The notes: generated by a model not told the origin, from the letters alone. A stretch of DNA of 64,000 nucleotides from an uncultured Lachnospiraceae bacterium (GCA_949472775.1 CASWVG010000002.1:62001-126000); one strand, 5' to 3'. Counted from the first letter of the stretch, positions 37,739 through 47,543 are shown. A program made the numbers and translations.

Positions 37739-39637
37739 CTACTGGTTTTTCCGTTCTCTTTTGTTTTCATACATCTTTTCATCCGCTTCTTTCATCAGCT
37801 TTTCGTAGTCCGATGACTGTCTTGTCAGGCTGCAACCGAAGGAAAAACGGAGAGGAACGCGCACTTGATCGTTCAGAGTGGCGAAATGGCTGTTCTGCAG
37901 GTCCGTCAGAAGCGCGATGGTATCGGTTAATTCCTGTTCGCTGTCGTAGTGGTACAGGAACAATATGAATTCGTCGCCGCCGAGTCTTGCGGACAAAGAG
38001 TCTTTGGAACCGAAGTCCCGGAACAGATCGGCGATTTCCTTTAAATAGTTGTCGCCTGCGTCGTGGCCGTAGGTATCGTTGATCGTTTTCAGATTATCGG
38101 CATCGATCATAATAATCGCGCTGTGGCAGAGCGATTCCGGCTCAGCGAACAGGGTGGAAAGCCGGATTTCCAGACCGCGGCGGTTATAAAGCCCGGTCAG
38201 CGGATCGAAATCGCGTTCGGCTTCAATCTGGCGGCGCTTTCTGATTCCTTCTGTCACATCAATGAGTACGCCGAAAATCTCGTCGTCCCGCCCCATTTCC
38301 TCCAGTTTGACATAGTGATCTTTCAACGAGAACACATTGCTTTCGCCTTCGACGGGATCTTTGCACAGCTCTGAGATAAAAGTCTGAAACTGCCTGTAAT
38401 CCGAGGACAGCTTTTCGGCTTCCTCCGGTTCCAGACAGAGGATGCGTGGCACATGCTGGGTAAAACGCACTCTCTTCATATGGCGGTTGTATTCGTACAC
38501 GCCGATATACATATTTGTTTTGCTCAGAACGTAAGACATCTTCTCGTTGTTGTCCAGAAGGCTCTGCTTCATTCTGTTGATGTAGCTGCTCAGTTCTGAA
38601 AATTCCATACTTGTCTGGATGTCGATCATTTCATCCAGATTGCCCTGGGCGATGCTGTGCAGCTTTTCGTTGACGCGGTGGATGCCGTCAACCACATATT
38701 GATTCATGGCTCGGGTGACTACATGAAAGAGAATGATTGCAATGGTAATCAGACAGAATGCAAGCCCGGCGGTTGTGGCAGGGATACGCTGGTACATTTC
38801 CCGTCTTGAAAGAACGCGGCCGATATAGGTATCGCCATGTTCTGCAAACACGCAGTAGGATTCTTCGCCGTTCACATTGGCATGGAACCCGTTTCTGTCC
38901 GCGGTGACGGCGCTGAGGCTGAGTCCGATCTCAGAAAGGCTTTTGCCGACGCATGACAGGTCGGTGGAGCCGATGATTTCGCCGGTTTTCCCGTTCACGG
39001 CGTAATAGTTGGCGTCGGGACTGACACGGAACAGGGAAAAAAGATAGGAAAGCTCGTTTTTCTCGGTCGCCTTCATCACATTGACCGGCTCCATGCCTAC
39101 CTGCACGATAAACGCTTCGTTTTTACTCCAGAGCGCGGAGTACTGCATCATCTTTGCCTCCGCTGTGTTGGGCGTGATATCCTGAACGAGGCGCAGCGAT
39201 TTGTCCGTGAGCATGGGCTTGAAAAACTGCATCTGCTCTCCCGAATCAAATGTAAAGTCATAATACTCCGGGTGGGTTCCCGCGTAAATACGACCTGTGG
39301 TATCAAAAATATGGATTTCATCCACTTCCATCATCCCGGCAATTTTTTTCAGTTCCTCCACACTGTCTAAGACGGAAGGATTGTCTTCTATGATATAGGC
39401 GATTGCCTCCGCGTTGTGCAGACATGTCTGCCGGTAGGCGTCTTTGGTTTCGGCAAGTTCTGCCAGATTCTTTTCCAGAAGCTGTTCGATCTGGTGGAAA
39501 GTTTGTGTAGCGGTCTGATGTGCCTGTTTGTGCTCGCTCATGATCTGAAGGCACAGGATCAACGCCAGAAGAACGACCACGAGAACAAATGTAACAGAGC
39601 GTAAATAGCGGCTGATTATTTTTCTAAGAGTCTGCAT
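37739..39637 (-). CDS. Membrane sensor diguanylate cyclase (periplasmic sensor, HAMP-like, PAS-like, GGDEF)
   Basis: Two TM segments; DPLTGLYNRRGLEIRL; DADNLKTINDTYGHDAGDNYLKEI; ARLGGDEFILFLY. Confidence 0.93.
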   Translation of the reverse strand: MQTLRKIISRYLRSVTFVLVVVLLALILCLQIMSEHKQAHQTATQTFHQIEQLLEKNLAELAETKDAYRQTCLHNAEAIAYIIEDNPSVLDSVEELKKIAGMMEVDEIHIFDTTGRIYAGTHPEYYDFTFDSGEQMQFFKPMLTDKSLRLVQDITPNTAEAKMMQYSALWSKNEAFIVQVGMEPVNVMKATEKNELSYLFSLFRVSPDANYYAVNGKTGEIIGSTDLSCVGKSLSEIGLSLSAVTADRNGFHANVNGEESYCVFAEHGDTYIGRVLSRREMYQRIPATTAGLAFCLITIAIILFHVVTRAMNQYVVDGIHRVNEKLHSIAQGNLDEMIDIQTSMEFSELSSYINRMKQSLLDNNEKMSYVLSKTNMYIGVYEYNRHMKRVRFTQHVPRILCLEPEEAEKLSSDYRQFQTFISELCKDPVEGESNVFSLKDHYVKLEEMGRDDEIFGVLIDVTEGIRKRRQIEAERDFDPLTGLYNRRGLEIRLSTLFAEPESLCHSAIIMIDADNLKTINDTYGHDAGDNYLKEIADLFRDFGSKDSLSARLGGDEFILFLYHYDSEQELTDTIALLTDLQNSHFATLNDQVRVPLRFSFGCSLTRQSSDYEKLMKEADEKMYENKRERKNQ

Positions 39638-39944
39638 GGACTTCTCCTTTATGAAAAGTGTCAAAACATTACGAATGATTTACATAACATACGGTGATGC
39701 GTGTTGAAATCCTTCATAAGATACTATATATTGTAAAGAAGTGTCAAGGCTAAAGAACAGATTGTAGAAAATACGGTATAAATTGCGAAGATTTGGTCTT
39801 TGATACGGGAGTGTGGTCGATTGCAATCCGACTTTCCCGTTTTGTAAACGAGATTCACATTTTGAAAGTGAGGCTTGTCATTGTAAGAGGGTCGGTGATA
39901 GACTGGTAAGTGAGATTTGGGAAATCATGGCAGGAGTAAGAGGT

Positions 39945-40931
39945 ATGGCAAGTATCAGGGATGTGGCGAAGGAAGCCGGGGTTGGTGTGGGGACGGTGTC
40001 CCGGGCAATAAACAATACTGGCTACGTTTCGCCGGAGACAAAAAAGAAAATAGATAAGGCAGTGCAGAAACTGAATTACACCCCCAATGAGCTGGCGCGG
40101 AATCTGTTCCGCAACAAAAGCGGGATTGTGGGCGTGATTGTGCCGGATCTGGATCATCCTTTCTTTTCCTGTCTGGTCAAAAACATAGAGATGGAGCTGT
40201 ACAGACAGGGATATAAAACGATGGTCTGTAATGCGGTAGGGGTCAGCGACAGGGAGAGAGAATATTTGGATATGCTGGAGCGCAATATCGTGGACGGCAT
40301 TATTACGGGTTCCCACTGTCTTGACGGAGAGGAATATCTGAGACATGAGAAACCGATTGTCTCCATTGACCGTGACTTTGGGCCTAAAATTCCTATCGTG
40401 GGAAGTGACCATGCCGCGGGCGGAAAAATGGCTGCGGAACTGATGATCCGCGATGGACGAAAGAATGTGATACAGATTGCCGGGGTGTCTCCTCATATTC
40501 TGGCAAACGAAAGACACACGGCATTTCAGAGAACCCTTGAGGAGCACGGGGTGAACGTGGAGACAGTATCTATGGACTGGAATGTGTTCGGCTGGGAAGC
40601 TTTCTGCGAAGCGGCCGGCAGACTGTTAGACGAGTTTCCCGATGCGGACGGGATTTTCTCAGGGGATCTGGGTGTAGTGGCATGCATGAACACGGCCGGA
40701 AAAAGAGGGATGCGGATTCCCGAGGACATCAGCCTGGTCGGGTTTGACGCCACCAGCGTCACGCAGATGGTTTACCCCCATGTCACCGCGGTGAGACAGA
40801 ACACGCCGCTGCTGGCGGAAGTTTCTGTGAGTACGTTGCTCGACCAGATTGAACAGAGAAGGGACATTCTCCACAGGCAGATTTTGAATGTGGAGATCTG
40901 CTACGGGGGGACGACCAGGTGCGCGGGATGA
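39945..40931 (+). CDS. LacI-family transcriptional regulator
   Basis: MASIRDVAKEAGVGVGTVSRAINNTGYVSPETKKKIDKAVQKLNYTPNELARNL; GIVGVIVPDLDHPFFS. Confidence 0.95.
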   Translation: MASIRDVAKEAGVGVGTVSRAINNTGYVSPETKKKIDKAVQKLNYTPNELARNLFRNKSGIVGVIVPDLDHPFFSCLVKNIEMELYRQGYKTMVCNAVGVSDREREYLDMLERNIVDGIITGSHCLDGEEYLRHEKPIVSIDRDFGPKIPIVGSDHAAGGKMAAELMIRDGRKNVIQIAGVSPHILANERHTAFQRTLEEHGVNVETVSMDWNVFGWEAFCEAAGRLLDEFPDADGIFSGDLGVVACMNTAGKRGMRIPEDISLVGFDATSVTQMVYPHVTAVRQNTPLLAEVSVSTLLDQIEQRRDILHRQILNVEICYGGTTRCAG

Positions 40932-40990
40932 CGGCGCGGCGCTGTGGTAAGGCCGTATGGATGGAGTCCGTTTCAGAGATAAATGAAAAA

Positions 40991-41039
40991 GGAAAGCAGG
41001 GGTTGTGCAATCTATACAAAAACATCCCCTGCTTTTTTG
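40991..41039 (+). terminator. Intrinsic terminator after lacI-family gene
   Basis: AAAGCAGGGG...CCCCTGCTTTTTTG. Confidence 0.85.
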
Positions 41040-41068
41040 TGTATAGGGTAAAAAATGCGGCAGGGTAA

Positions 41069-41097
41069 TTGACAAACGGTTGGAAGGGAAATATAAT
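41069..41097 (+). promoter_or_regulatory. Consensus sigma-70 promoter TTGACA-17-TATAAT for GH32/ABC operon
   Basis: TTGACA 41069-41074, 17-nt spacer, TATAAT 41092-41097. Confidence 0.85.
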
Positions 41098-41105
41098 CAT
41101 AAACA

Positions 41106-41119
41106 TGGAACGGGTTCCA
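41106..41119. promoter_or_regulatory. LacI-type operator O1 (perfect palindrome)
   Basis: TGGAACGGGTTCCA, at the predicted transcription start. Confidence 0.75.
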
Positions 41120-41185
41120 CCAAAAACGGAGATATAAATGGTGGATAAAAAATGAAAAGAGACAATAAATAAAGAAAAACTGATG

Positions 41186-41199
41186 TGGAAACGGTTCTA
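41186..41199. promoter_or_regulatory. LacI-type operator O2
   Basis: TGGAAACGGTTCTA, near-palindrome 80 bp downstream of O1. Confidence 0.65.
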
Positions 41200-41244
41200 C
41201 ACACGGATCGAAAAATACAACAGGAAATCGGAGAGGAGGAAATT

Positions 41245-42924
41245 ATGACAAAGGTAAATACGGGGCATCATACCTGTCTGGAGATCTTTGCGAAACAGAC
41301 AACTGACGGAGGTAAAATCAGTGTTCTGTCCAGAAATGCGGACGGCTCCCTGCAGAGTGTGGAGAAGCTGGCGGGCAGAACCTATTTTTCGTGGATCAAA
41401 ATCCCGCTGGAAAAGAATACAGACTATGAAATCTGCAGCGAGGAATGCGAGGTGTCGCTCTGCTATCTGAGCGACAGCGAAGATATGCTGGAGGAAGGCG
41501 TGTGTTATCTGGAGAAAATCCCGACGGATAACAGGTTCTATATGCCGGATCAGGCGGCATGGTACGACAGGCCGTCGCGTGAAACCTACCATTTCTCTCC
41601 GTGGAAAAACTGGATGAATGATCCAAACGGCCTGTGCTGGTTCCAGGGATATTACCATATGTTCTATCAGTTTAACCCGCACGGGCAGCAGTGGTCCAAC
41701 ATGTACTGGGGCCATGCGGCCAGCCGGGATCTGGTGCACTGGGTTCATCTCCCCGTTGTGCTCGCCCCCCAGGAGGAGATTCTGGAAAGGCCGGAGGAAT
41801 GGAAAGGCGGCGCATTTTCAGGTTGTGCCGTGGCTTCTGAGGAGGAGGTTGTATTTTATCTGACCAGACATAAGGGGCCGCTGCAGGACGGTGAGGACAC
41901 GGTGGAACAGCAGTGGATGATGAAAAGCCGCGACATGATCCATTTTTCAGAGGAAACGTGTGTGATCGGCCAGCGGCCGGAAGGCGCGTCCTTTGATTTC
42001 AGAGATCCCAAAGTGCTGCGCGCAAATGACCGCTGGTACATGGCGCTTGGCAGCGCCGTAGCGGGAAAGGGCGCAATTCTCCTCTATGAATCTAAAGACG
42101 GGGTACAGTGGGAGTATGTACATCCGCTGCTTGTGGAGGAGCGGGAGAAAGTCCGTTGTTTTGAATGTCCTGACTTTATGGAGCTGGACGGGAAATATGT
42201 GGCAATAGGCGCGTGGATGGAACACCGCGACGAATGCGGAAGATACCAGATGAGCAGATATTATACGGGAACCTGGCATGACCGCGAATTTGAGATAGAG
42301 TGCGATGGCTGGTTTGACTTCGGAAGCAACTGCTATGCAATGCAGAGCTTTGCGCATCAGGGCAGGCGGATCAGCATCGGCTGGATTTCTGATTTTTATG
42401 AGGAGCATGCGGCGGATGAGAATGGCGCGTACGGCAGCATGACGATACCGAGAGAGCTTCATGTGAAAAACGGAAAGCTGTACATGACGCCGGTGCGGGA
42501 AATCGATGCGCTGAAAGGCGAAGCGCTCGCCCAGGGCAGGGGAGAGAACCTGTCTCTTCCAAAGATAGAGGGAAACGCGTACCGCGCGGAAATCAAATTC
42601 GACAAAAACACCTGTTTCACCATTCTGCTCGGAAAGGACGAAGAGAGGGAGCTTTCCCTGGTCAATGACAAGGACGGGCTGCGCCTCGTGACAAAGGGCG
42701 TGAAGAGTGAAGGCATCCGTTTCAAGGCGGACGTGGAGGAAGTCAGGACTCTGGAAATCTATGTGGACGGACGCACGGCGGAAGTCTATGTCAACGAGGG
42801 AGAGGCGGCAGGAACAAAAGTGTTCTACAACAGTTCCGCAGACGGTTGTTTTGCGCTGGACGCTGAGGCGCCGGAACATGTCGCATGGGTGGAAGTGGCC
42901 TGTATGAAGTCCATCTGGCATTAG
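41245..42924 (+). CDS. Glycoside hydrolase family 32 (beta-fructosidase/levanase/sucrose hydrolase)
   Basis: WMNDPNGLCWFQGYYHMFYQFNP, FDFRDPKVL, RCFECPDFMEL: all three GH32 catalytic motifs. Confidence 0.95.
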   Translation: MTKVNTGHHTCLEIFAKQTTDGGKISVLSRNADGSLQSVEKLAGRTYFSWIKIPLEKNTDYEICSEECEVSLCYLSDSEDMLEEGVCYLEKIPTDNRFYMPDQAAWYDRPSRETYHFSPWKNWMNDPNGLCWFQGYYHMFYQFNPHGQQWSNMYWGHAASRDLVHWVHLPVVLAPQEEILERPEEWKGGAFSGCAVASEEEVVFYLTRHKGPLQDGEDTVEQQWMMKSRDMIHFSEETCVIGQRPEGASFDFRDPKVLRANDRWYMALGSAVAGKGAILLYESKDGVQWEYVHPLLVEEREKVRCFECPDFMELDGKYVAIGAWMEHRDECGRYQMSRYYTGTWHDREFEIECDGWFDFGSNCYAMQSFAHQGRRISIGWISDFYEEHAADENGAYGSMTIPRELHVKNGKLYMTPVREIDALKGEALAQGRGENLSLPKIEGNAYRAEIKFDKNTCFTILLGKDEERELSLVNDKDGLRLVTKGVKSEGIRFKADVEEVRTLEIYVDGRTAEVYVNEGEAAGTKVFYNSSADGCFALDAEAPEHVAWVEVACMKSIWH

Positions 42925-42977
42925 AAAAGCAATGAATATAAAAGTGGTGTGAGGCAGAGAAGAAAGGAGCGGTCAAG

Positions 42978-44267
42978 ATGAAGAAAAGAGTGGTTGCGGC
43001 TGTACTTACAGCCATGCTGGCCGGCAGTCTGTGTGTGGGATGCGGACAGGTGAAGGAGCGGGTCAACGAGGACGGGGAGTCGGTCATCACGGTGTGGAGC
43101 CCGACGGATGAGCCTGCCATCGAGGAGTGGTGGGTGGAAAAAATAGATGCGTTCAATCAGGCGCATAAGGGCAGGATTCATCTGCAGAGAGAAGCCATCG
43201 TGCGCGCGGATTCCTACGCCTATGAGGATAAGATCAATGCGGCGATCACCTCCAACGACCTGCCGGACATTCTCTTCGTGGACGGTCCCACGGTATCTGT
43301 CTATGCGGCGAATGAAATCACCCTTCCTCTGGACGATCTTTTTACGGAGGCGGAATGGGAAGACTTTTTGGATTCCTCCAAACAGCAGAATACATATGAC
43401 GGGAAGATTTATGCGGTGGGAGCGACGGAAAGTTCGGTAGCCCTGTTCTACAATGCAGATATGCTGGAGGAAGCCGGCATACGCATACCGCAGTCGAAGG
43501 AGGAAGCCTGGACGTGGACAGAGTTCTATGAGGCGGCGAAAAAGCTGACGAAGGACGGTGTGGTCGGCACGAACATTATTATGGACAAGGGAGAAGGACT
43601 TCCCTATGTTCTGGAGCAGTTCTGGATATCCAACGGTACGGATCTGGTGAGCGCGGACGGCAGTCAGGCCGATGGCTATATCAACAGCCCGGAGGGAGTA
43701 GAGGCGGCGGAATTTTTGAACAGCTTGATCCAGGGCGGCTATGCCAACATCGACCCGATCCAGAAGGAGTTTCACAACGAGCGGGCGGCCACAATGCTGG
43801 GCGGCTCCTGGGAGGTGGCGACCCTTGAGAACGATTATCCCGATCTGAACTGGGGCATCACTTATTTCCCGGTGGCGGATAACGGGATCCTCTCCTCCCC
43901 CACCGGGGACTGGGCAGCCTCTGTGACAAAAAATACGCAGGATATGGAGGCGGCCAAAGAGGCGCTGCGGTTCCTGTTTTCCGAGGAGAATGTCGCCACT
44001 TACGCGAAGGCAATCTCGAAACCGCCCACGCGTAAATCCAGTTATGACGTGCTGACGGAGTACAATGCGTATCCGCGCTCCATGATTAAGGAACAGCTTA
44101 TGGAGACCGGGCATCCGAGACCGAGAACGCCCTCCTACAGCGTGCTGTCGGCGGAATTTTCGGAGGCAATGCTAAACATCTTTACGGGTGTGGATGCGAA
44201 GGAAGCGCTGGATGCGGCGGCGGCAGCCACGGATAAGGATTACAACAAATATTATGCGCAGGAGTAA
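42978..44267 (+). CDS. ABC sugar transporter substrate-binding lipoprotein
   Basis: Lipobox-like signal peptide SLCVGCG; extracellular solute-binding protein family 1 pattern (DLPDILFVDGPTVSVYA, VGATESSVALFYNADMLEEAGI). Confidence 0.93.
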   Translation: MKKRVVAAVLTAMLAGSLCVGCGQVKERVNEDGESVITVWSPTDEPAIEEWWVEKIDAFNQAHKGRIHLQREAIVRADSYAYEDKINAAITSNDLPDILFVDGPTVSVYAANEITLPLDDLFTEAEWEDFLDSSKQQNTYDGKIYAVGATESSVALFYNADMLEEAGIRIPQSKEEAWTWTEFYEAAKKLTKDGVVGTNIIMDKGEGLPYVLEQFWISNGTDLVSADGSQADGYINSPEGVEAAEFLNSLIQGGYANIDPIQKEFHNERAATMLGGSWEVATLENDYPDLNWGITYFPVADNGILSSPTGDWAASVTKNTQDMEAAKEALRFLFSEENVATYAKAISKPPTRKSSYDVLTEYNAYPRSMIKEQLMETGHPRPRTPSYSVLSAEFSEAMLNIFTGVDAKEALDAAAAATDKDYNKYYAQE

Positions 44268-44298
44268 GGGCGCGGAAGGAAAACAAGGAGGGGCTATT

Positions 44299-45180
44299 AT
44301 GCAAGTATCGGTTGATAAAAAAAGTGAGAGAAGAGCGGCATATCTCTTTATCATTCCTGCGGTCGTCCTGCTGGCGGCGTTTCTGCTCTACCCGGCGCTG
44401 CAGACTGTCAGATATGCTTTTACGGACTATAACATTATGCGTCCCGACAGGATCAAATTCTGCGGATTCAATAATTTCATCGAACTGTTTCAAGACAAAG
44501 ATTTCTGGATTGCGGTGAAGAATACCCTGCATTTCACCATTTTGGTTGTGCCTTTCCAGACGGTACTGGCACTGGCGCTTGCGCTTCTGATTTCCTCCAG
44601 GAGGAAAGGCGTCTCCATCTTCCGCGCGGCCTACTTCAGCCCGCAGGTGACGTCGATGGTTGTTGTGGCGATCCTCTGGACGGTTTTGTACAACTCCAAT
44701 CCAAACAGCGGCCTGTTGAATGCCCTTCTGGTAAATCTCGGAATGGAGCCGTGCGGTTTCCTGAATGATCCGAAAAGCGCCATGAATTCCATTGTCTTCA
44801 TGTCGGCATGGCAGGGGGCGGGTTACCAGATGATGATCTTCCTCGCGGGCCTGCAGGGCATCCCGAAGGATCAGTATGAGGCGGCCTCTATCGACGGCGC
44901 AGGAAAGATCAAGAGCTTCCTCTATGTGACGCTGCCGGGACTGAAGAACGTGATCTCCTATGTCATTATGATAACGGTTATTCAGGCGATGAAGCTTTTT
45001 ACACAGCCCTATGTGATGACTAAGGGTGGTCCCCAGAATGCCACCAGGACCCTCGTGTACTATGTGTATGAGCAGGGCTTCCAGAAGAGGAATTTCGGCT
45101 ATGCCTGCGCGGTGGCGGCGGTGTTCTTCGTCATAGTGATTTCCCTGTCAGTGGGAATGAAAAAAATAATTAAGGCGTAA
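44299..45180 (+). CDS. ABC sugar transporter permease (MalF-type)
   Basis: YLFIIPAVVLLAAFLLYPALQTVRYAFTDYN; EAASIDGAGKIKSFLYVTLPGLKNVI (EAA motif). Confidence 0.94.
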   Translation: MQVSVDKKSERRAAYLFIIPAVVLLAAFLLYPALQTVRYAFTDYNIMRPDRIKFCGFNNFIELFQDKDFWIAVKNTLHFTILVVPFQTVLALALALLISSRRKGVSIFRAAYFSPQVTSMVVVAILWTVLYNSNPNSGLLNALLVNLGMEPCGFLNDPKSAMNSIVFMSAWQGAGYQMMIFLAGLQGIPKDQYEAASIDGAGKIKSFLYVTLPGLKNVISYVIMITVIQAMKLFTQPYVMTKGGPQNATRTLVYYVYEQGFQKRNFGYACAVAAVFFVIVISLSVGMKKIIKA

Positions 45181-45278
45181 TGTGAGAAGTACTTCTATTC
45201 ACTCGCAGCAAAGGCTGCTTCGCGAAGAAGTACTAAGTCTCACATAGGAGAATGCCCCAAAAGCGGCATTCTCCGTAC
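45181..45278 (+). repeat. Intercistronic two-hairpin element, copy A
   Basis: TGTGAGA AGTACTTC tattcactc GCAGCaaagGCTGC ttcgcga AGAAGTACTaag TCTCACA; then GGAGAATGCC ccaaaagc GGCATTCTCC; starts directly after stop codon. Confidence 0.85.
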
Positions 45279-45324
45279 GGGTTTGGGCATGTAGCCCTGG
45301 GAGAGGAAGGAAAGGAGCGTCATT

Positions 45325-46167
45325 ATGACACAGAAACAGAGAAAGCAGATAGGCAGTCTTGCCTTTTACATTGGAAACACCGTTATCGCGCTGATATTTG
45401 TATCGCCTTTGATATGGATGATCGCGGCCTCCTTAAAGCCGGAGGCGGAAATTTTTAAGGGGCTCAATTCAATCTCAACCTTTGTTCCGAAGGCCGCTTC
45501 CCTGGCCAATTACCAGGAAGTGTTCAGCCGGATCAACATGTGGAAGTTCATTTTTAACAGCCTGTTCTATGTGATGGTTATCATTGTGTTAGACTTGTTC
45601 GTCAACTCCCTGTGCGGCTACGCGCTGGCAAAGTTTGAGTTTAAGGGAAAAAATGCCCTTCTGACGCTGGTGATCAGCCTGATGGTGTTTCCGGCGGAAG
45701 CGATTATGCTGCCCATGTACCGTGAGATGGCGGATCTGGGGTGGATCAACACATGGGCATCCCTGATTGTTCCCTTTATCGCAAAGTGCTTCAGCATCTA
45801 CATGTTCAGACAGTTCTTTCTGGATATACCCAATGACCTGCTGGAGGCGGCAAAGATCGATGGGTGCGGGCCGATCAAAACATTCTTCCGGGTTGTGGTG
45901 CCGATTTCTGGTACCGTATATGCAACCATCCTGATTCTGGATTTTGTAGCGCACTGGAATGATTTCATGTGGCCGCTGCTTGTGGTGACGGGGGAGGAGA
46001 AGAGAACGGTACAGCTTGCGATTCAGACCTTTTTCGGCTCAAAACCGATCAACTACGGTCCGATCATGGCTTCCCTGACCATCTCGGCCATTCCGATGCT
46101 CCTCATGTTTGTGTTCCTGCAGAAATATTATGTGGAAGGAATTGCGTCAACGGGCATTAAGGGGTGA
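45325..46167 (+). CDS. ABC sugar transporter permease (MalG-type)
   Basis: FNSLFYVMVIIVLDLFVNSLCGYALAKFEFKGK; EAAKIDGCGPIKTFFRVVVPIS (EAA motif). Confidence 0.94.
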   Translation: MTQKQRKQIGSLAFYIGNTVIALIFVSPLIWMIAASLKPEAEIFKGLNSISTFVPKAASLANYQEVFSRINMWKFIFNSLFYVMVIIVLDLFVNSLCGYALAKFEFKGKNALLTLVISLMVFPAEAIMLPMYREMADLGWINTWASLIVPFIAKCFSIYMFRQFFLDIPNDLLEAAKIDGCGPIKTFFRVVVPISGTVYATILILDFVAHWNDFMWPLLVVTGEEKRTVQLAIQTFFGSKPINYGPIMASLTISAIPMLLMFVFLQKYYVEGIASTGIKG

Positions 46168-46197
46168 ATCAGCCCATAAAATTTAATATATTTTATA

Positions 46198-46232
46198 AAC
46201 GGGAGTTTGGCTGGACGAAGCGAAACTCCCGT
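46198..46232 (+). terminator. Hairpin at the end of the sugar operon
   Basis: AACGGGAGTTT...AAACTCCCGTT, 11-bp stem, no clear U tract. Confidence 0.5.
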
Positions 46233-46353
46233 TGACATTCTCCGCAAATAATTGTATAATTTATTCGATATTGTCGATCTCATTTGTGACATATTAAATC
46301 ATAGAAAAAGGAGGGAGAAGATCCGCCGTTTCAGGGCGGATTGATCGGAGGAT

Positions 46354-47448
46354 ATGAGCGAAAATGCAACCAGACAACAGCTGCTGATCGTGGACGACGA
46401 GGAAGTAAACAGAACAATACTCAGCCTTATGTTCGATTCTGATTACGATATCGTGGAAGCGCCCAATGGAATGGAAGCGATTGAGGCGATTGAAAAAAAT
46501 GATGATATCGCGTTGATACTGCTCGACGTTATAATGCCGGTCATGGACGGCTTCGGTGTGCTCGACTACATGAAAGAGAAAGATCTCTTGGAGAAGATTC
46601 CGGTCATCCTGATTACCAGCATGACACCTCAGGAGAGCGAGGAGAAGGCGTACGAGTACGGCATTGCGGATGTGATGCACAAGCCTTTTGAGTCAGCGAT
46701 TATCAAGAGGCGTGCGAATAACATAATTGAACTTTACCAGAGTAAGAAGAATCTGGAGATCAAGCTGAAAGAACAGGAAGTGACGATTCGTGAGCAGGAG
46801 AAGGCGATCCGCGAAAACAACGAGTTCATGATCGACGCGCTCGGTTCCGTGGTGGAGTTCCGGAGTATTGAGACTGGGGACCATGTCAAGCGGATCAAGT
46901 ATCTGACGAGAATCCTCTTGAAATACCTTGCGAAATATTTCCCGAAGTACGGGCTGACGCCTGTGCAGATCGACCAGATTGCGAGAGCTTCTGCACTCCA
47001 TGACGTAGGTAAGATCGGCATACCGGATTCCATTCTGTTAAAGCCGGGCAAACTGACGACGGAAGAGTTTGAGGTGATGAAGACCCACACCACCATCGGA
47101 TGTGAGATTCTGGATTCCTTTAAACCGCAGTACCCGGATGAATTTTACCAGTACTGTTATGAGATCTGCCGCCACCACCATGAGAGAGCGGACGGCAAGG
47201 GATATCCGGACCATCTGGCGGGAGATGAGATTCCGATCAGTGCACAGATCGTATCTATCGCCGATGTATACGAAGCGCTTGTCAGCGAGAGAGTATATAA
47301 AAGTGCATACAGTAATGACGAGGCATATAAGATGATTTTAAATGGGGAATGCGGACAGTTTTCGGAAGATGTGATAGAATGCTTTAAGCTTGCCAAGGAG
47401 GATTTCTTCAACCTGGTTGAAGTAATCAACATGTTTAATTTCACGTAA
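46354..47448 (+). CDS. REC-HD-GYP response regulator (putative c-di-GMP phosphodiesterase)
   Basis: LLIVDDEEVNRTI, LILLDVIMPVMDG; ALHDVGKIGIPD, HHHERADGKGYPDHLAGDEIPISAQIVSIADVYEAL. Confidence 0.94.
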   Translation: MSENATRQQLLIVDDEEVNRTILSLMFDSDYDIVEAPNGMEAIEAIEKNDDIALILLDVIMPVMDGFGVLDYMKEKDLLEKIPVILITSMTPQESEEKAYEYGIADVMHKPFESAIIKRRANNIIELYQSKKNLEIKLKEQEVTIREQEKAIRENNEFMIDALGSVVEFRSIETGDHVKRIKYLTRILLKYLAKYFPKYGLTPVQIDQIARASALHDVGKIGIPDSILLKPGKLTTEEFEVMKTHTTIGCEILDSFKPQYPDEFYQYCYEICRHHHERADGKGYPDHLAGDEIPISAQIVSIADVYEALVSERVYKSAYSNDEAYKMILNGECGQFSEDVIECFKLAKEDFFNLVEVINMFNFT

Positions 47449-47463
47449 GATAGATCAGGCGAC

Positions 47464-47507
47464 GAAGACTGTAAAACAATAGGATTATGTTTTGCAGTCT
47501 TCTTTTT
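47464..47507 (+). terminator. Intrinsic terminator
   Basis: GAAGACTGTAAAACA ataggatta TGTTTTGCAGTCTTC TTTTT. Confidence 0.9.
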
Positions 47508-47543
47508 ACAGTATCTTCAAAATAACGGAAAGGAAAGTTTGCT

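Noticed and set aside
46198-46240. Hairpin plus CATTCTCCGC tail at the end of the sugar operon as a seventh repeat copy
   Set aside because: Only the tail resembles the family; the stem sequence and two-hairpin layout are absent.
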